This document shows, piece by piece, positions 33,190 to 41,296 of a stretch of 54,037 nucleotides of DNA. The position numbers and the translations under genes are program-made. Location: assembly GCA_023230455.1 (NCBI GenBank), contig JALNXH010000023.1:1-54037 (forward strand), written 5' to 3'. This stretch comes from Rhodocyclaceae bacterium (GTDB lineage: Bacteria > Pseudomonadota > Gammaproteobacteria > Burkholderiales > Rhodocyclaceae). The stretch's first letter is position 1. The number at the start of each line of letters is the position of its first letter. The notes beneath the pieces were generated by a model that was given only the letters and a program-made list of their open reading frames with translations, was not told the origin of the DNA and ran no database searches.

Positions 33190-35990
33190 ACCCCCGCCTT
33201 CCTGCCCTTTTGAACCTTGCCCGTGGTGGCGGTCATCTTGGTGTAGAGGTCAAACAGCTTTTCCAGCCGCTCGGTGTCGTTCTTGAAGCGGCGCCCGATG
33301 TAGATGCGCTCCAGCACTTCGTCATTGCGCTCATGCGCCGCACGCAGGTCGGCGGGCATGTCGTCGGGATCGTAGAGGTCGGCGATAGTCGCAGGGAAGT
33401 GATGCTCACGCGCCAACAAGATGTCCTCGGCGCAGCGCGTGAGGTCTTGCTTGTTCTTGTCGGTCAACATCGGGACTGGGAATGTGTTCCAGCCTACCGT
33501 GTTGGTATACGAAAACCGCATTTCCAAACGGCCGCAAACGGAAGCGATCCACGAAAGATGCAGCCGCGACGCAACGATTGCCACCACCCACAGAGGCCCA
33601 TCAACCATCGAAAAGGCAGTGTTGGCGACCACGGTGCCGTGAGGAAGAACATCGACCGGAAGATAGGGACGGTTCTCGGAGCTACGAACGGGAACGACGA
33701 TCACCCGTGCAGCCGGCAGCGGCTTTCTTTCATCAAAACGATGCGGCCACGCCACTGCCTTGCGCGTCGATGCTTTGGGACTTTTTTCGCGAAACGACCG
33801 AACGGCATCAACACGCTGCCTAATTGCGGGAATTTCAAGCGCGGTACTGGCTTCAGAATCTTCAATCCATATGCAGAAGCGACTCACTCCCGCAATTACC
33901 TCGTCGGAGCCATAGAACGTTTTGACATAGGGTTTCGCGCGCCCATCCTGCGCAACCAACGCCCGAACTGCCTCTGGCTTGAGCAGTAAGTTTCCTCCGT
34001 CAGTCGGTGAATTGCCCCGAGCGAATTCTGGAATGTCAGAAAACGGTCGTGCTTGCGGCTCGACTAACACATTTGAAGCCGGCGCAAGATAGGCGTTTAT
34101 GTTCTCCGTCTGCCTTTCCGTCACATCACCAGAATCCGTCATGTCAAACAATCGGCGGAACTTCCCTGGCTGTTTCGACATTCCGATGATGACGACAGTA
34201 ACTCCAGCGTTACCTGATGCAAGATTCGCCCACTTAAATGATCCGTGCGCGAAGTGAATTTCGTGCCCGGTTGAAAAGATAAGCGGCCATAGCACTGGTG
34301 CTTGTTGGCCCTGGCACACCGAGTTCGTCGACACAAATGCGGCGGCCGTGGGCGTGTGTTTGCCGTAATTCGCCGCCTTTACAAACCAACCAGCAACATA
34401 ATCTAGGACTCTCCAGCCCGAGGTAAGCGGGCTGAATACACTCTCAAGATCGGCCTTCTGAAGTTCAGTCTGTCGCTTGGCTCCTACGTAAGGCGGATTC
34501 CCACAGATGTACGTCTCGCCGCCTTCGTTCTCGAAGTCGATCTCGGCTTGGTCTAGCGGCGACCCAAATAGATCGTCTGCCTGTACCTTCACGCTCGTCC
34601 CCGTCGGCGGACAAATGCTCAACCAGTCGAGCCGCAGTGCGTTGCCGCAGGTGATCCAGTTTTCGTTGCGCAGGGGCAGGAACTCGGCCAAGGCCAGCTT
34701 CTGTCCTCGATACAGTTCGTCGCACTGATACTCGGCGATGACCAGCGCGAGCCGGGCGATCTCAGCAGGGAAGTCACGCAGTTCGATTCCGCGAAAGTTC
34801 GTGAGCGGGATTTCTGATGCGCGATCCGGCTCGCCGCGCCGCTTGTTGATCTCGGCCTCTATAGCCCGCATTTCCTTATAGGCGATGACAAGGAAGTTGC
34901 CGGAGCCGCAGGCCGGGTCGAAGACCCTGATCTTTGCCATGCGCTTGCGCAGGTTGAGCAAAGTGCGCGGGTTGTCGCCCGCCTCCTCAAGCCGCGCCCG
35001 CAGGTCGTCGAGAAAGAGCGGGTTCAACACCTTGAGGATGTTTGGAACGCTGGTGTAGTGCATCCCAAGCTCGCCGCGCTCCTCGTCTTCGGCTACGGCC
35101 TGGATCATCGAGCCGAAGATGTCCGGGTTGATCTTGGTCCAGTCGAGGTTGCCGACGTGCAGGAGGTAGGAGCGAGCGATCTTGCTGAACTTCGGCACGT
35201 CCATGCTGCCGGAGAACAAGCCGCCGTTCACGTAGGGGAAGTCATCGCTATTGGCCCAGCGGGGAAGATTGGCCGCTGCCCGCTCCTCCCTTTTGGTATT
35301 CATGGCGAGGAACAGTGTGCTGATAACCTCGTGCGTGTTGGATGAATCCCTAGCGCTCATGGTCGCGACGGTTTCGATGAACTTGCCCTTGCCGCCAAAG
35401 ATGCCAGTGTCCTCGGCGAAGAAGCAGAAGATCAGCCGCGCCATGAAGTGGTTCATGTCGTGACGGCGCTCGTCCGTGCCCCATTCGGGGTTGTCCTTCA
35501 GTAGTTCGACGTAAAGGCGATTGAGGCGGCTGGTCGCCCGGATATCGAAGGCATTTTCACTGATCTGGCGGACGGTGCTGATGCCCGCCAGCGGCAGGAA
35601 GAAGCCGAAATGGTCGGGAAAGTCCTTGAATGCACAGGCGACCGTCTCGCCGCTGGTCAGGTCTTCCGCCTCGAAGTCCGCGCCGTCGGTGGCGAGAATG
35701 AACTTCGCCTTGGCCTTGGCGGTGGCGGGGCTATCCTTGAGGGCCTTGAGCGCGTTTGTGACCTGTCCTGCCTCGCAGATCAGGATGTGGATGTTGCTGG
35801 TCTGGAGAACGCCGCCGAGGTCGGACTTGTTCGACGCCCCGGCGCGAAGACGCTTGAGCGTCGTCTCCTTGTTGCCAAAGGCTTCAAGGAAGGCATAGGG
35901 AAAGGTCGCAGGGTCAAAAGGCTGCTCCGCAAGGTCGGTGATAGCCTGCTCAATCTCAACGGCGTTCAACGCCACCCCCCTCTGGTGCAT
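33186..35990 (-). CDS. MmeI/YeeA-like DNA adenine methyltransferase
   Basis: 934 residues from ATG at 35990; ATG at 36029 (947 residues) and a TTG at 35969 with AGGGGG upstream are alternatives. Seen (numbering from 36029): a MmeI-N-like region 30-155, a helical spacer, AdoMet motif I FDPACGSGNFLVIAY (370-384), catalytic NPPY (511-514) of N6-adenine methyltransferases, then a target-recognition region and C-terminal domain. In MmeI-type enzymes the N-terminus holds a D-ExK nuclease; here the matching stretch reads HILICEAGQ without the Lys, so I see no intact nuclease site. It overlaps the PIN gene by 35 bp and the next gene by 4 bp. It probably marks host DNA for the system. Confidence 0.82.
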   Translation of the reverse strand: MHQRGVALNAVEIEQAITDLAEQPFDPATFPYAFLEAFGNKETTLKRLRAGASNKSDLGGVLQTSNIHILICEAGQVTNALKALKDSPATAKAKAKFILATDGADFEAEDLTSGETVACAFKDFPDHFGFFLPLAGISTVRQISENAFDIRATSRLNRLYVELLKDNPEWGTDERRHDMNHFMARLIFCFFAEDTGIFGGKGKFIETVATMSARDSSNTHEVISTLFLAMNTKREERAAANLPRWANSDDFPYVNGGLFSGSMDVPKFSKIARSYLLHVGNLDWTKINPDIFGSMIQAVAEDEERGELGMHYTSVPNILKVLNPLFLDDLRARLEEAGDNPRTLLNLRKRMAKIRVFDPACGSGNFLVIAYKEMRAIEAEINKRRGEPDRASEIPLTNFRGIELRDFPAEIARLALVIAEYQCDELYRGQKLALAEFLPLRNENWITCGNALRLDWLSICPPTGTSVKVQADDLFGSPLDQAEIDFENEGGETYICGNPPYVGAKRQTELQKADLESVFSPLTSGWRVLDYVAGWFVKAANYGKHTPTAAAFVSTNSVCQGQQAPVLWPLIFSTGHEIHFAHGSFKWANLASGNAGVTVVIIGMSKQPGKFRRLFDMTDSGDVTERQTENINAYLAPASNVLVEPQARPFSDIPEFARGNSPTDGGNLLLKPEAVRALVAQDGRAKPYVKTFYGSDEVIAGVSRFCIWIEDSEASTALEIPAIRQRVDAVRSFREKSPKASTRKAVAWPHRFDERKPLPAARVIVVPVRSSENRPYLPVDVLPHGTVVANTAFSMVDGPLWVVAIVASRLHLSWIASVCGRLEMRFSYTNTVGWNTFPVPMLTDKNKQDLTRCAEDILLAREHHFPATIADLYDPDDMPADLRAAHERNDEVLERIYIGRRFKNDTERLEKLFDLYTKMTATTGKVQKGRKAGV

Positions 35991-36615
35991 CGGGATTCTT
36001 TCGGCGTGGGGGCTCGGCACTGCCGCCATTCTCGGCTACGCGTTGTTCCACCGCCGCGATCACAACGGGCGGAGGCATTTCTCCCTCGTCCGGCTCAACG
36101 CGCGGTACGAGCGGTAACTTGTGCTGGGCTTCATCGGGATCAAGTTCGAGTTCGAAGGTGCGAACCACTTTCAGCCCAACCTGTGCCCCAAGCTTATGGA
36201 TATGGTCGTCGTCGGAGTAGATCGCTTCCACCCGTTCGACCTTCGCGATGGCAACGATTTGGCGGTCGAATTTGACCTTCGCACGAGTTTCAGCGGACCT
36301 TCCCTTGGTGCCATGGTTCGCCATTGCATCGGCGCACTCGATAGCGGCTCGCGTATCAAACGGAGACACGCGAAAAGGCGTCTTCTGTAGCTCCTGAATG
36401 TACTGCGGTCCAGCGGTACCGGCGCCGACCAGTAGCTCAGACAAGACGGGGGACGGAATGATGACCTTCGTCTTTGCCTTGCTCAGCGTCTTGATCAGAT
36501 ATTCAACACGCTGCTTCGCTTGATCTAAAGGCTTGTCCGTCGACGGATCGAGCGGGGGCTTTGCGTTAGGCTGGAGAGCGAGGAGCAAGACGCTTGTATC
36601 AAACAGGACGGCCAT
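35956..36615 (-). CDS. PIN-domain nuclease
   Basis: 219 residues. N-terminal PIN domain with the acidic set Asp6 (LFDTSVLL), Glu60 (SELLVG), Asp117 (KFDRQIVAIA) and Asp135-137 (YSDDDHI). The C-terminal 60 residues are proline- and charge-rich and look disordered. The start codon overlaps the upstream stop (TAATG), so the two are translationally coupled like a toxin-antitoxin pair, with the upstream protein as possible partner. Within the island it may be an RNA-cutting effector. Length is somewhat above VapC (about 130-150 residues). Confidence 0.75.
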   Translation of the reverse strand: MAVLFDTSVLLLALQPNAKPPLDPSTDKPLDQAKQRVEYLIKTLSKAKTKVIIPSPVLSELLVGAGTAGPQYIQELQKTPFRVSPFDTRAAIECADAMANHGTKGRSAETRAKVKFDRQIVAIAKVERVEAIYSDDDHIHKLGAQVGLKVVRTFELELDPDEAQHKLPLVPRVEPDEGEMPPPVVIAAVEQRVAENGGSAEPPRRKNPDAPEGGGVERR

Positions 36616-37349
36616 TAGTTGCTCCTGATGCGCTGCCAGGCGCTCAACGGGTCATCGGTCTCCTGCCAATCGCTTCCCTCGATGGCTTGCAACGCTGCGA
36701 CCGCCTCGATCAGGCTGCGGTCCTCCAACGGCTCGAAGTCCTGAACGGCAAAACTCTCGAGCTCCCAGTCGCCTTCTTCGTTACGATACCAAGTACCTGT
36801 GCCTGCGACTCGAACGGGCATGTAGAGATATTGAGCCATCTGCTTTGCGATGTCTCGGCTGATCGTAACCAGCCTGTACTCCTGGCCGTCGGGTCCAATG
36901 AGCTGAATATGAATGGTCCGATCTTTGCCGCCGACGCGCACGATCTCGCCGTCAAGGATGCCGGCTTCCTTAATCGGCCCAATACGCGCCGGCAATACCT
37001 CTTCGACACCAGGGAACTTGATGACCTGAGCAGTCCGAACGTGCTTCAGCGTCCCGCGAGCATTGTCCTCCCGTAGGAGGCCGTTGATGGCCTTGATGCA
37101 CCTCACCACATCCAGGGGAGCGTCTAGCCTTCCAACAAGTTGGAGCCGGGCCTGAACCTTCGGAATGTCTTCCTGCTCGACGACGGCCCGAACGACCGTA
37201 CTGCCCTTCCGCAGCCCTTTGAAGTGAACGTGCGGCGCATTGCCCATGAGCGCTGCTAGCTCGGTCATGTACCGCGCTAGACGCTCCATTGGAATCGTTT
37301 CCGGCGAGTACGCCGCGATCCGGAAATCAAATTCGGTATCGTCCGTCAT
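36615..37349 (-). CDS. Unknown first gene of the defence-like operon (PIN partner)
   Basis: 244 residues; I do not recognise the family. The N-terminal part (SPETIPMERLARYMTELAAL) is helical; the middle has beta-rich stretches (RTIHIQLIGPDGQEYRLVTI) that could be an OB or SH3-like fold; the C-terminus is acidic. It is the first gene after a 678-bp non-coding stretch and has an inverted repeat about 14 bp upstream of the start, so it may be autoregulated. The TAATG junction with the PIN gene suggests it may neutralise or guide that nuclease. No helix-turn-helix is evident. Confidence 0.65.
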   Translation of the reverse strand: MTDDTEFDFRIAAYSPETIPMERLARYMTELAALMGNAPHVHFKGLRKGSTVVRAVVEQEDIPKVQARLQLVGRLDAPLDVVRCIKAINGLLREDNARGTLKHVRTAQVIKFPGVEEVLPARIGPIKEAGILDGEIVRVGGKDRTIHIQLIGPDGQEYRLVTISRDIAKQMAQYLYMPVRVAGTGTWYRNEEGDWELESFAVQDFEPLEDRSLIEAVAALQAIEGSDWQETDDPLSAWQRIRSN

Positions 37350-37362
37350 GGTGATTCATCAT

Positions 37363-37386
37363 TATGTCATGTAGCGTTACGACATA
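37363..37386. promoter_or_regulatory. Inverted repeat at the defence operon start
   Basis: TATGTC-N12-GACATA, lying 14-37 bp upstream of the first start codon. A dyad so close to the start is placed for repression or autoregulation of the eight-gene operon. Arms are only 6 bp, so chance is not excluded. Confidence 0.4.
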
Positions 37387-37759
37387 CATCGGCATGGGCT
37401 CGTGGTAGAAGGATAGAGGATATCAGGCTCAGTATACGAGCCTCGCTATGCGTATTCTTCTGGAAGTTTTCCGTATCTGTTCGCGGGTATCTCACAGGTG
37501 TAACTTCCATTGGATACCAGAAAACGTGAGGGGCCGGAGTAGGTTGGCCCCGGGTTTAGCGTGAGTTGCGAAGCGGATGTAGAGGGGCACTTTCCGGATT
37601 ATGACCGCTGACCGACCCGTTGCTGCCTTTGGCGGCAACATCGTCTAATGGCCGCTCAGGCCGACGACCTGTCCTTGCCAATGCTGCCGTTGGTTTTCAG
37701 GCGAAGCAGCAGGTCGATCTGCCTTTCATCAGCCGATATATATGCCGCCCCGAGAAGCC
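37387..37759. other. Intergenic region with hairpins, no gene seen
   Basis: It holds GGGGCC-N10-GGCCCC at about 37531-37556 and GTTGCTGCC-TTT-GGCGGCAAC (one G-T pair) at about 37619-37639. No open frame with a ribosome site was found. The divergent promoters for the island and possibly for the SagB gene must lie between here and 38028. Confidence 0.45.
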
Positions 37760-37932
37760 ACCGACTGGGCCGTACCCTCCGCGAGCTGGCGAAGTTTCAC
37801 GATGCAGGTATCTGAACGGCATTGGAGGGAATCATGGATGCCAATACCACATCCATTTACACCCATTTCAACAGGATCGCTTGGCGCCACCCGAGCCCCG
37901 TACTGAAACTCCGCTTCCCGGAGCCAATCTGA
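37760..37932 (+). pseudogene. Possible decayed tyrosine-recombinase tail / 32-codon ORF
   Basis: One frame reads SHRLGRTLRELAKFHDAGI, a stop at 37813, then after a start at 37834 MDANTTSIYTHFNR. These resemble the HxLRRT...AGI and TTxIYTH boxes at the C-terminus of tyrosine recombinases, with a stop and a small deletion. The alternative is a genuine 32-residue peptide gene at 37834-37932, since GGAGGG lies six bases before its ATG. Weak evidence for both. Confidence 0.3.
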
Positions 37933-38027
37933 AACCGAAAACGCCGCGCGGGCCAAAAGGTGCAGGCGATTCCTGCTCTGCCGAAACTCAGCGTGCTAAG
38001 CTGAATCACGACCCAAGGGTACCCCTC

Positions 38028-39611
38028 ATGGCTGACTACACGCTCTCCGATTATCACGAGCGCAGCAAGCATCGTCCCAATCGTTATGCGCCCGGACCCG
38101 GCCGGCTGGACTGGTCCAACCAGCCGAATCCTTTTCGTGGCTACGCGGGGGCCGAGTGCATTCACTTGCCGCTGGCGGCGGATGGGCTGGCAACCCGCTA
38201 CAGCGATCTGCGCCAGGGACAGTTGCCGTCGCCGCTGGCGCTGGATCTCGACGCGATCGGCATGCTGTTCGAACTGTCGCTGGCCATCTCGGCCTGGAAA
38301 TCTGCCGGCGATACCTCATGGGCCTTGCGCTGCAATCCTTCCAGCGGCAACCTGCATCCGACTGAAGGCTATCTCGTCAGCGGCCACATACCGGGCCTGA
38401 CGGCGGGCGTTTACCACTATGCGAGCCGCGATCATGCGCTGGAGCGGCGTGGTGTCTGGGATGTGCCGCCGGAGTTGCCCGGCGTGTTCGTCGGGCTGAC
38501 GAGCATCGTCTGGCGCGAAGCCTGGAAATACGGCATGCGTGCCTTCCGCTACTGCCAGCACGATTGCGGCCATGCCATCGCCGCGCTCGGCATGGCCGCA
38601 GCAGCACTCGGTTGGCGTGCCCATCTGTTGGCGGCGCCGTCCGATGTGGAGATTGCCGCCCTGCTCGGGCTCGACCACGCTATCGGCCTCGCGGAGCGGG
38701 AAGCTCCCGATTGCCTGTTGTGGATTGCGCCGGGCGATCTGGCTGCGCCACCGCTGCCGCCTTCCCCCACGCAATTTTTCGGCACGCCCAATCGCTTGAG
38801 CGCCGAACAGGTGCACTGGCCCGATATCGAGCACGTCGATCAGCTCACCGCCAAGCCCCATTGCGCGCCGATGCCGGAGCCGGACGCCGACGTTGCCGCT
38901 ACGCCGATTTCAGCCGGCTTGGCGGGCGACATCCGCGCAGCGACCCTTATTCGACAACGAAGAAGTGCGGTGGACTTCGACGCAACAACTCACATCAGCG
39001 CCGCCAAGTTCTTCGCCATACTCGACGCCACCTTGCCCCGCACGGCGGTGCCGCCGTGGTCGGCCTGGCCGTGGCCGGCCGAGGTGCATCTGGCGCTATT
39101 CGTGCATCGGGTGGAGGGCCTCGAAGCGGGGTTGTACATGCTGGTGCGCAATCCGCAAGCGCTGACAGCGCTCAAGGCGGCGCTGCGGTCGGACTGGCTG
39201 TGGCAGAAAGCCGGCCCCGCCGATCTGCCGCTGTATTTGCTGGTTCCCCATGATCTGCGCGACATTGCGCGCAGTATTTCGTGCGGTCAGGATATTGCCG
39301 CCGATTCCTGCTACTCCCTCGGCATGCTGGCCCACTACGCGATTACCGCCGGCGCGCCGTGGCGCTATCGTGCGCTGTACTGGGAGTGCGGCCTGCTCGG
39401 GCAGGTGCTCTACCTGGAGGCCGAGGTGGCCGGCATTCGCGGCACCGGTATCGGCTGCTTTCTCGACGACGAAATGCACGCGCTGCTCGGGCTCGAAGGC
39501 AACGCGTGGCAGAGTCTTTATCACTTCACCGCGGGTGGTGCTGTCGACGATCCGCGCCTCACGCTGTTGCCGCCGTATTCTGCGACGCGAACGAGTTCAG
39601 GGAAGTGCTGA
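38028..39611 (+). CDS. SagB-type (ThcOx) nitroreductase-fold dehydrogenase, duplicated
   Basis: 527 residues from ATG at 38028; the same frame is open much further upstream but without a start signal. Two nitroreductase-like halves: the first with RCNPSSGNLHPTEGYLV (FMN site) and FRYCQHDCGHAIAALGMAAA, the second starting at LIRQRRSAVDFD and containing YSLGMLAHYAITAG. SagB enzymes are FMN-dependent; some oxidise azolines in peptide natural products, others are uncharacterised. No YcaO cyclodehydratase or clear precursor peptide is next to it. Its stop codon lies inside the left end of a REP-like element, so the original C-terminus may have been altered. Confidence 0.8.
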   Translation: MADYTLSDYHERSKHRPNRYAPGPGRLDWSNQPNPFRGYAGAECIHLPLAADGLATRYSDLRQGQLPSPLALDLDAIGMLFELSLAISAWKSAGDTSWALRCNPSSGNLHPTEGYLVSGHIPGLTAGVYHYASRDHALERRGVWDVPPELPGVFVGLTSIVWREAWKYGMRAFRYCQHDCGHAIAALGMAAAALGWRAHLLAAPSDVEIAALLGLDHAIGLAEREAPDCLLWIAPGDLAAPPLPPSPTQFFGTPNRLSAEQVHWPDIEHVDQLTAKPHCAPMPEPDADVAATPISAGLAGDIRAATLIRQRRSAVDFDATTHISAAKFFAILDATLPRTAVPPWSAWPWPAEVHLALFVHRVEGLEAGLYMLVRNPQALTALKAALRSDWLWQKAGPADLPLYLLVPHDLRDIARSISCGQDIAADSCYSLGMLAHYAITAGAPWRYRALYWECGLLGQVLYLEAEVAGIRGTGIGCFLDDEMHALLGLEGNAWQSLYHFTAGGAVDDPRLTLLPPYSATRTSSGKC

Positions 39612-39742
39612 ACAAGTACCCACCGTTCGGGCTGAGCTTGTCGAAGCCTGTCCTGAGCAAGGTCGAAGGGCCCTTGATTTGACCGGTGTGCGTTTCGACA
39701 GGCTCAACGCGAACGGACTTAATCAGCTTTTCCCGAAGGTCT
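39597..39742 (+). repeat. REP/BIME-like inverted-repeat element, copy A
   Basis: Starts GGGAAGTGCTGAAC and ends GAACGGACTTAATCAG. Internal arms GAGCTTGTCGAA and TTCGACAGGCTCA are inverted. The TGA of the SagB gene (39609-39611) is part of its left terminus. Resembles copy D more than B, C and E. Confidence 0.75.
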
Positions 39743-39757
39743 TAGCCTGGCGATATT

Positions 39758-39872
39758 GGGTTGCAAATGATGGGCCTGTCCAACCAGTCGCCGCCCACTG
39801 CCGCAAGCTCGACGTGTCCACCCGCTCGGCCGCTCTGGTGCTGGCGCGGGCGGCACAGCTCCTGCCGAACTG
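39758..39872 (+). pseudogene. Fragment of a MalT-type LuxR gene (DNA-binding end)
   Basis: Codes for MMGLSNQ and then, in another frame, RKLDVSTRSAALVLARAAQL; the regulator at 17377 has MGLSNQ and RKLDVSNRSAALARARAAQL separated by 21 residues that are missing here. It is therefore a frameshifted remnant with an internal deletion of about 60 bp. Confidence 0.75.
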
Positions 39873-39921
39873 TGCCCGCGGGATTCCGCTATGCCGCAGA
39901 AAATTGTTTGATATCCAGCAT

Positions 39922-39957
39922 GTTCCGTGATAGTTTACTGTGGAACTATATGGGAAC
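39922..39957. promoter_or_regulatory. Nested symmetrical operator at the MarR gene start
   Basis: GTTCC-N4-TAGTT-N8-AACTA-N4-GGAAC: two inverted repeats share one centre with equal spacing, no mismatch. It overlaps the first of two possible start codons (39950), the typical place for MarR autorepression. The 11 bases ATATGGGAACC at its right side recur at 42098-42108. Confidence 0.7.
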
Positions 39958-40489
39958 CATTATGCGTGGCGTACTCAAACTGGCTTCGGTAAAACGTAGC
40001 ACACCGTCAATGGCGGCAGCCCTGCCCAACTTGCCCATGCCACAAGCGGTCATGGTTCGTTTGGTACGGATTCTTGCCTCGACCATGACGGCCTATTACG
40101 AGCCTGTCTTTCGCCGGATCGGGCTAACGGAAAATATCTTCCACGTACTTTGCCTGCTTCTGGCCGCCGACAAAGGCGAGGCCTCGCCGGGAGAGCTGAC
40201 CGAGCTGGTTGGGACCAGCAAAGCCAATATGAGCCGCATCCTGGAGCAGCTCGCCAGAGATGGATTGGTTTCCCGAACGCCGGAGTCAATGGATGCGAGG
40301 CGGCACGTTATCAAGATCACTGCCAAAGGACGAAAAATCGCTACCGAAGCGGTTCCGAAAATGCTGGAGCCTTTGTCTAAGGCCTTCACGGGATTGACCG
40401 CGGAAGAATTCATTACGCTCAACACGCTCATACAAAAGGCGATCCTCTCTCTGGACACCGGAGGTATCACGCTGCAGCAAGATGAATAG
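39950..40489 (+). CDS. MarR-family transcriptional regulator
   Basis: 179 residues from the ATG at 39950; the ATG at 39962 (175 residues) is equally likely. Winged helix-turn-helix: GELTELVGTSKANMSRILEQLARDG (about 80-104) with the wing RTPESMDARRHVIKIT, flanked by dimerisation helices. MarR proteins repress neighbouring catabolic or efflux genes and are released by small phenolic, lipid or CoA ligands. The gene leads the membrane-protein and dehydrogenase cluster on the same strand, with 52 bp to the next gene. Confidence 0.88.
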   Translation: MGTIMRGVLKLASVKRSTPSMAAALPNLPMPQAVMVRLVRILASTMTAYYEPVFRRIGLTENIFHVLCLLLAADKGEASPGELTELVGTSKANMSRILEQLARDGLVSRTPESMDARRHVIKITAKGRKIATEAVPKMLEPLSKAFTGLTAEEFITLNTLIQKAILSLDTGGITLQQDE

Positions 40490-40541
40490 CCCGGTGCTCA
40501 ATCAACAGGCTGATATCCGAATTACGAACAGGAGAAAAACG

Positions 40542-41264
40542 ATGGATGAACGGACAAGTCTCAATTACGAAATGATCAGCGCGTGGTGTGGCCCGCTGTT
40601 TGTGCTGATTTTCGTAATGTCATTTGGTTTTCTTGGCCACAACCTGCCTGGCCCCATCTCGCCGGCCTCGACGGCCGCAGAAATTGGCGCTTATTACGTG
40701 CAGAACCTTTCCGACCTGCGACTGGGGTGGGTTGTCAGCCTGGTCTTCATCTCTCTCTATCTGCCCTGGTCAGCGCAGATCAGCGAGCATATGCGGCATA
40801 TAGAGAAGCACTCGCGGGTGCTGACCTACACCCAATTGATCAGTGGGGCGCTTACGGTGTTTGTGGTCAGTTTCGGCATGCTGTGCTGGGCGGTCGCCAG
40901 TTTTCGCCCGGAGCGTGACCCCGCGATCATTCAGGCCTTTCACGATATCGGTTGGGAGTCGCTTGAGCTGCAATACGCCATTACCACCGTGCAGATGGTC
41001 GCCATGGCTTTGGTGGGTCTTGCCGACAAGAGAGAAACCCGGTTGTTTCCGAGTTGGGTTTGCTATCTGAGCATCTGGTGCGGATTGACGTTTGTGCCCG
41101 CCAGCCTGACCCTGTATTTCAAGACCGGGCCGTTTGCCTGGAATGGTCTCCTGGGTTTCTATGTTCCTTATGCCGCATGGCTGGTGTGGTGTTTTGTTGC
41201 CTCCTTCTACATGATCAAGGACATAAGCCGACGGATGGCGGCTTTGAAAGTGCAAGGAAGCTGA
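40542..41264 (+). CDS. Integral membrane protein, family member 1
   Basis: 240 residues, AGGAG before the ATG. About six or seven membrane segments; conserved features shared with the proteins at 41297 and 46724 are the early GHNLPxP or G-x-P motif after the first segment, a YY/WY segment after the first loop, and GPFAWNG before the last segment. Family unknown to me. Being next to the MarR gene and catabolic enzymes it may be a transporter or a membrane-bound redox/enzyme subunit; no heme or metal ligands are clearly conserved. Confidence 0.75.
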   Translation: MDERTSLNYEMISAWCGPLFVLIFVMSFGFLGHNLPGPISPASTAAEIGAYYVQNLSDLRLGWVVSLVFISLYLPWSAQISEHMRHIEKHSRVLTYTQLISGALTVFVVSFGMLCWAVASFRPERDPAIIQAFHDIGWESLELQYAITTVQMVAMALVGLADKRETRLFPSWVCYLSIWCGLTFVPASLTLYFKTGPFAWNGLLGFYVPYAAWLVWCFVASFYMIKDISRRMAALKVQGS

Positions 41265-41296
41265 GTACCTGAGTACACCAAACCGGAGGAGCAAAA

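Noticed and set aside
26723..37759. Direct repeats marking island attachment sites
   Set aside because: Compared the two flanks by eye; only short matches such as TCAGGCCGA were found, within chance.
38028..39611. SagB gene as part of a thiazole/oxazole peptide cluster
   Set aside because: No YcaO, SagC/D or clear precursor gene nearby; SagB-like proteins also occur alone.
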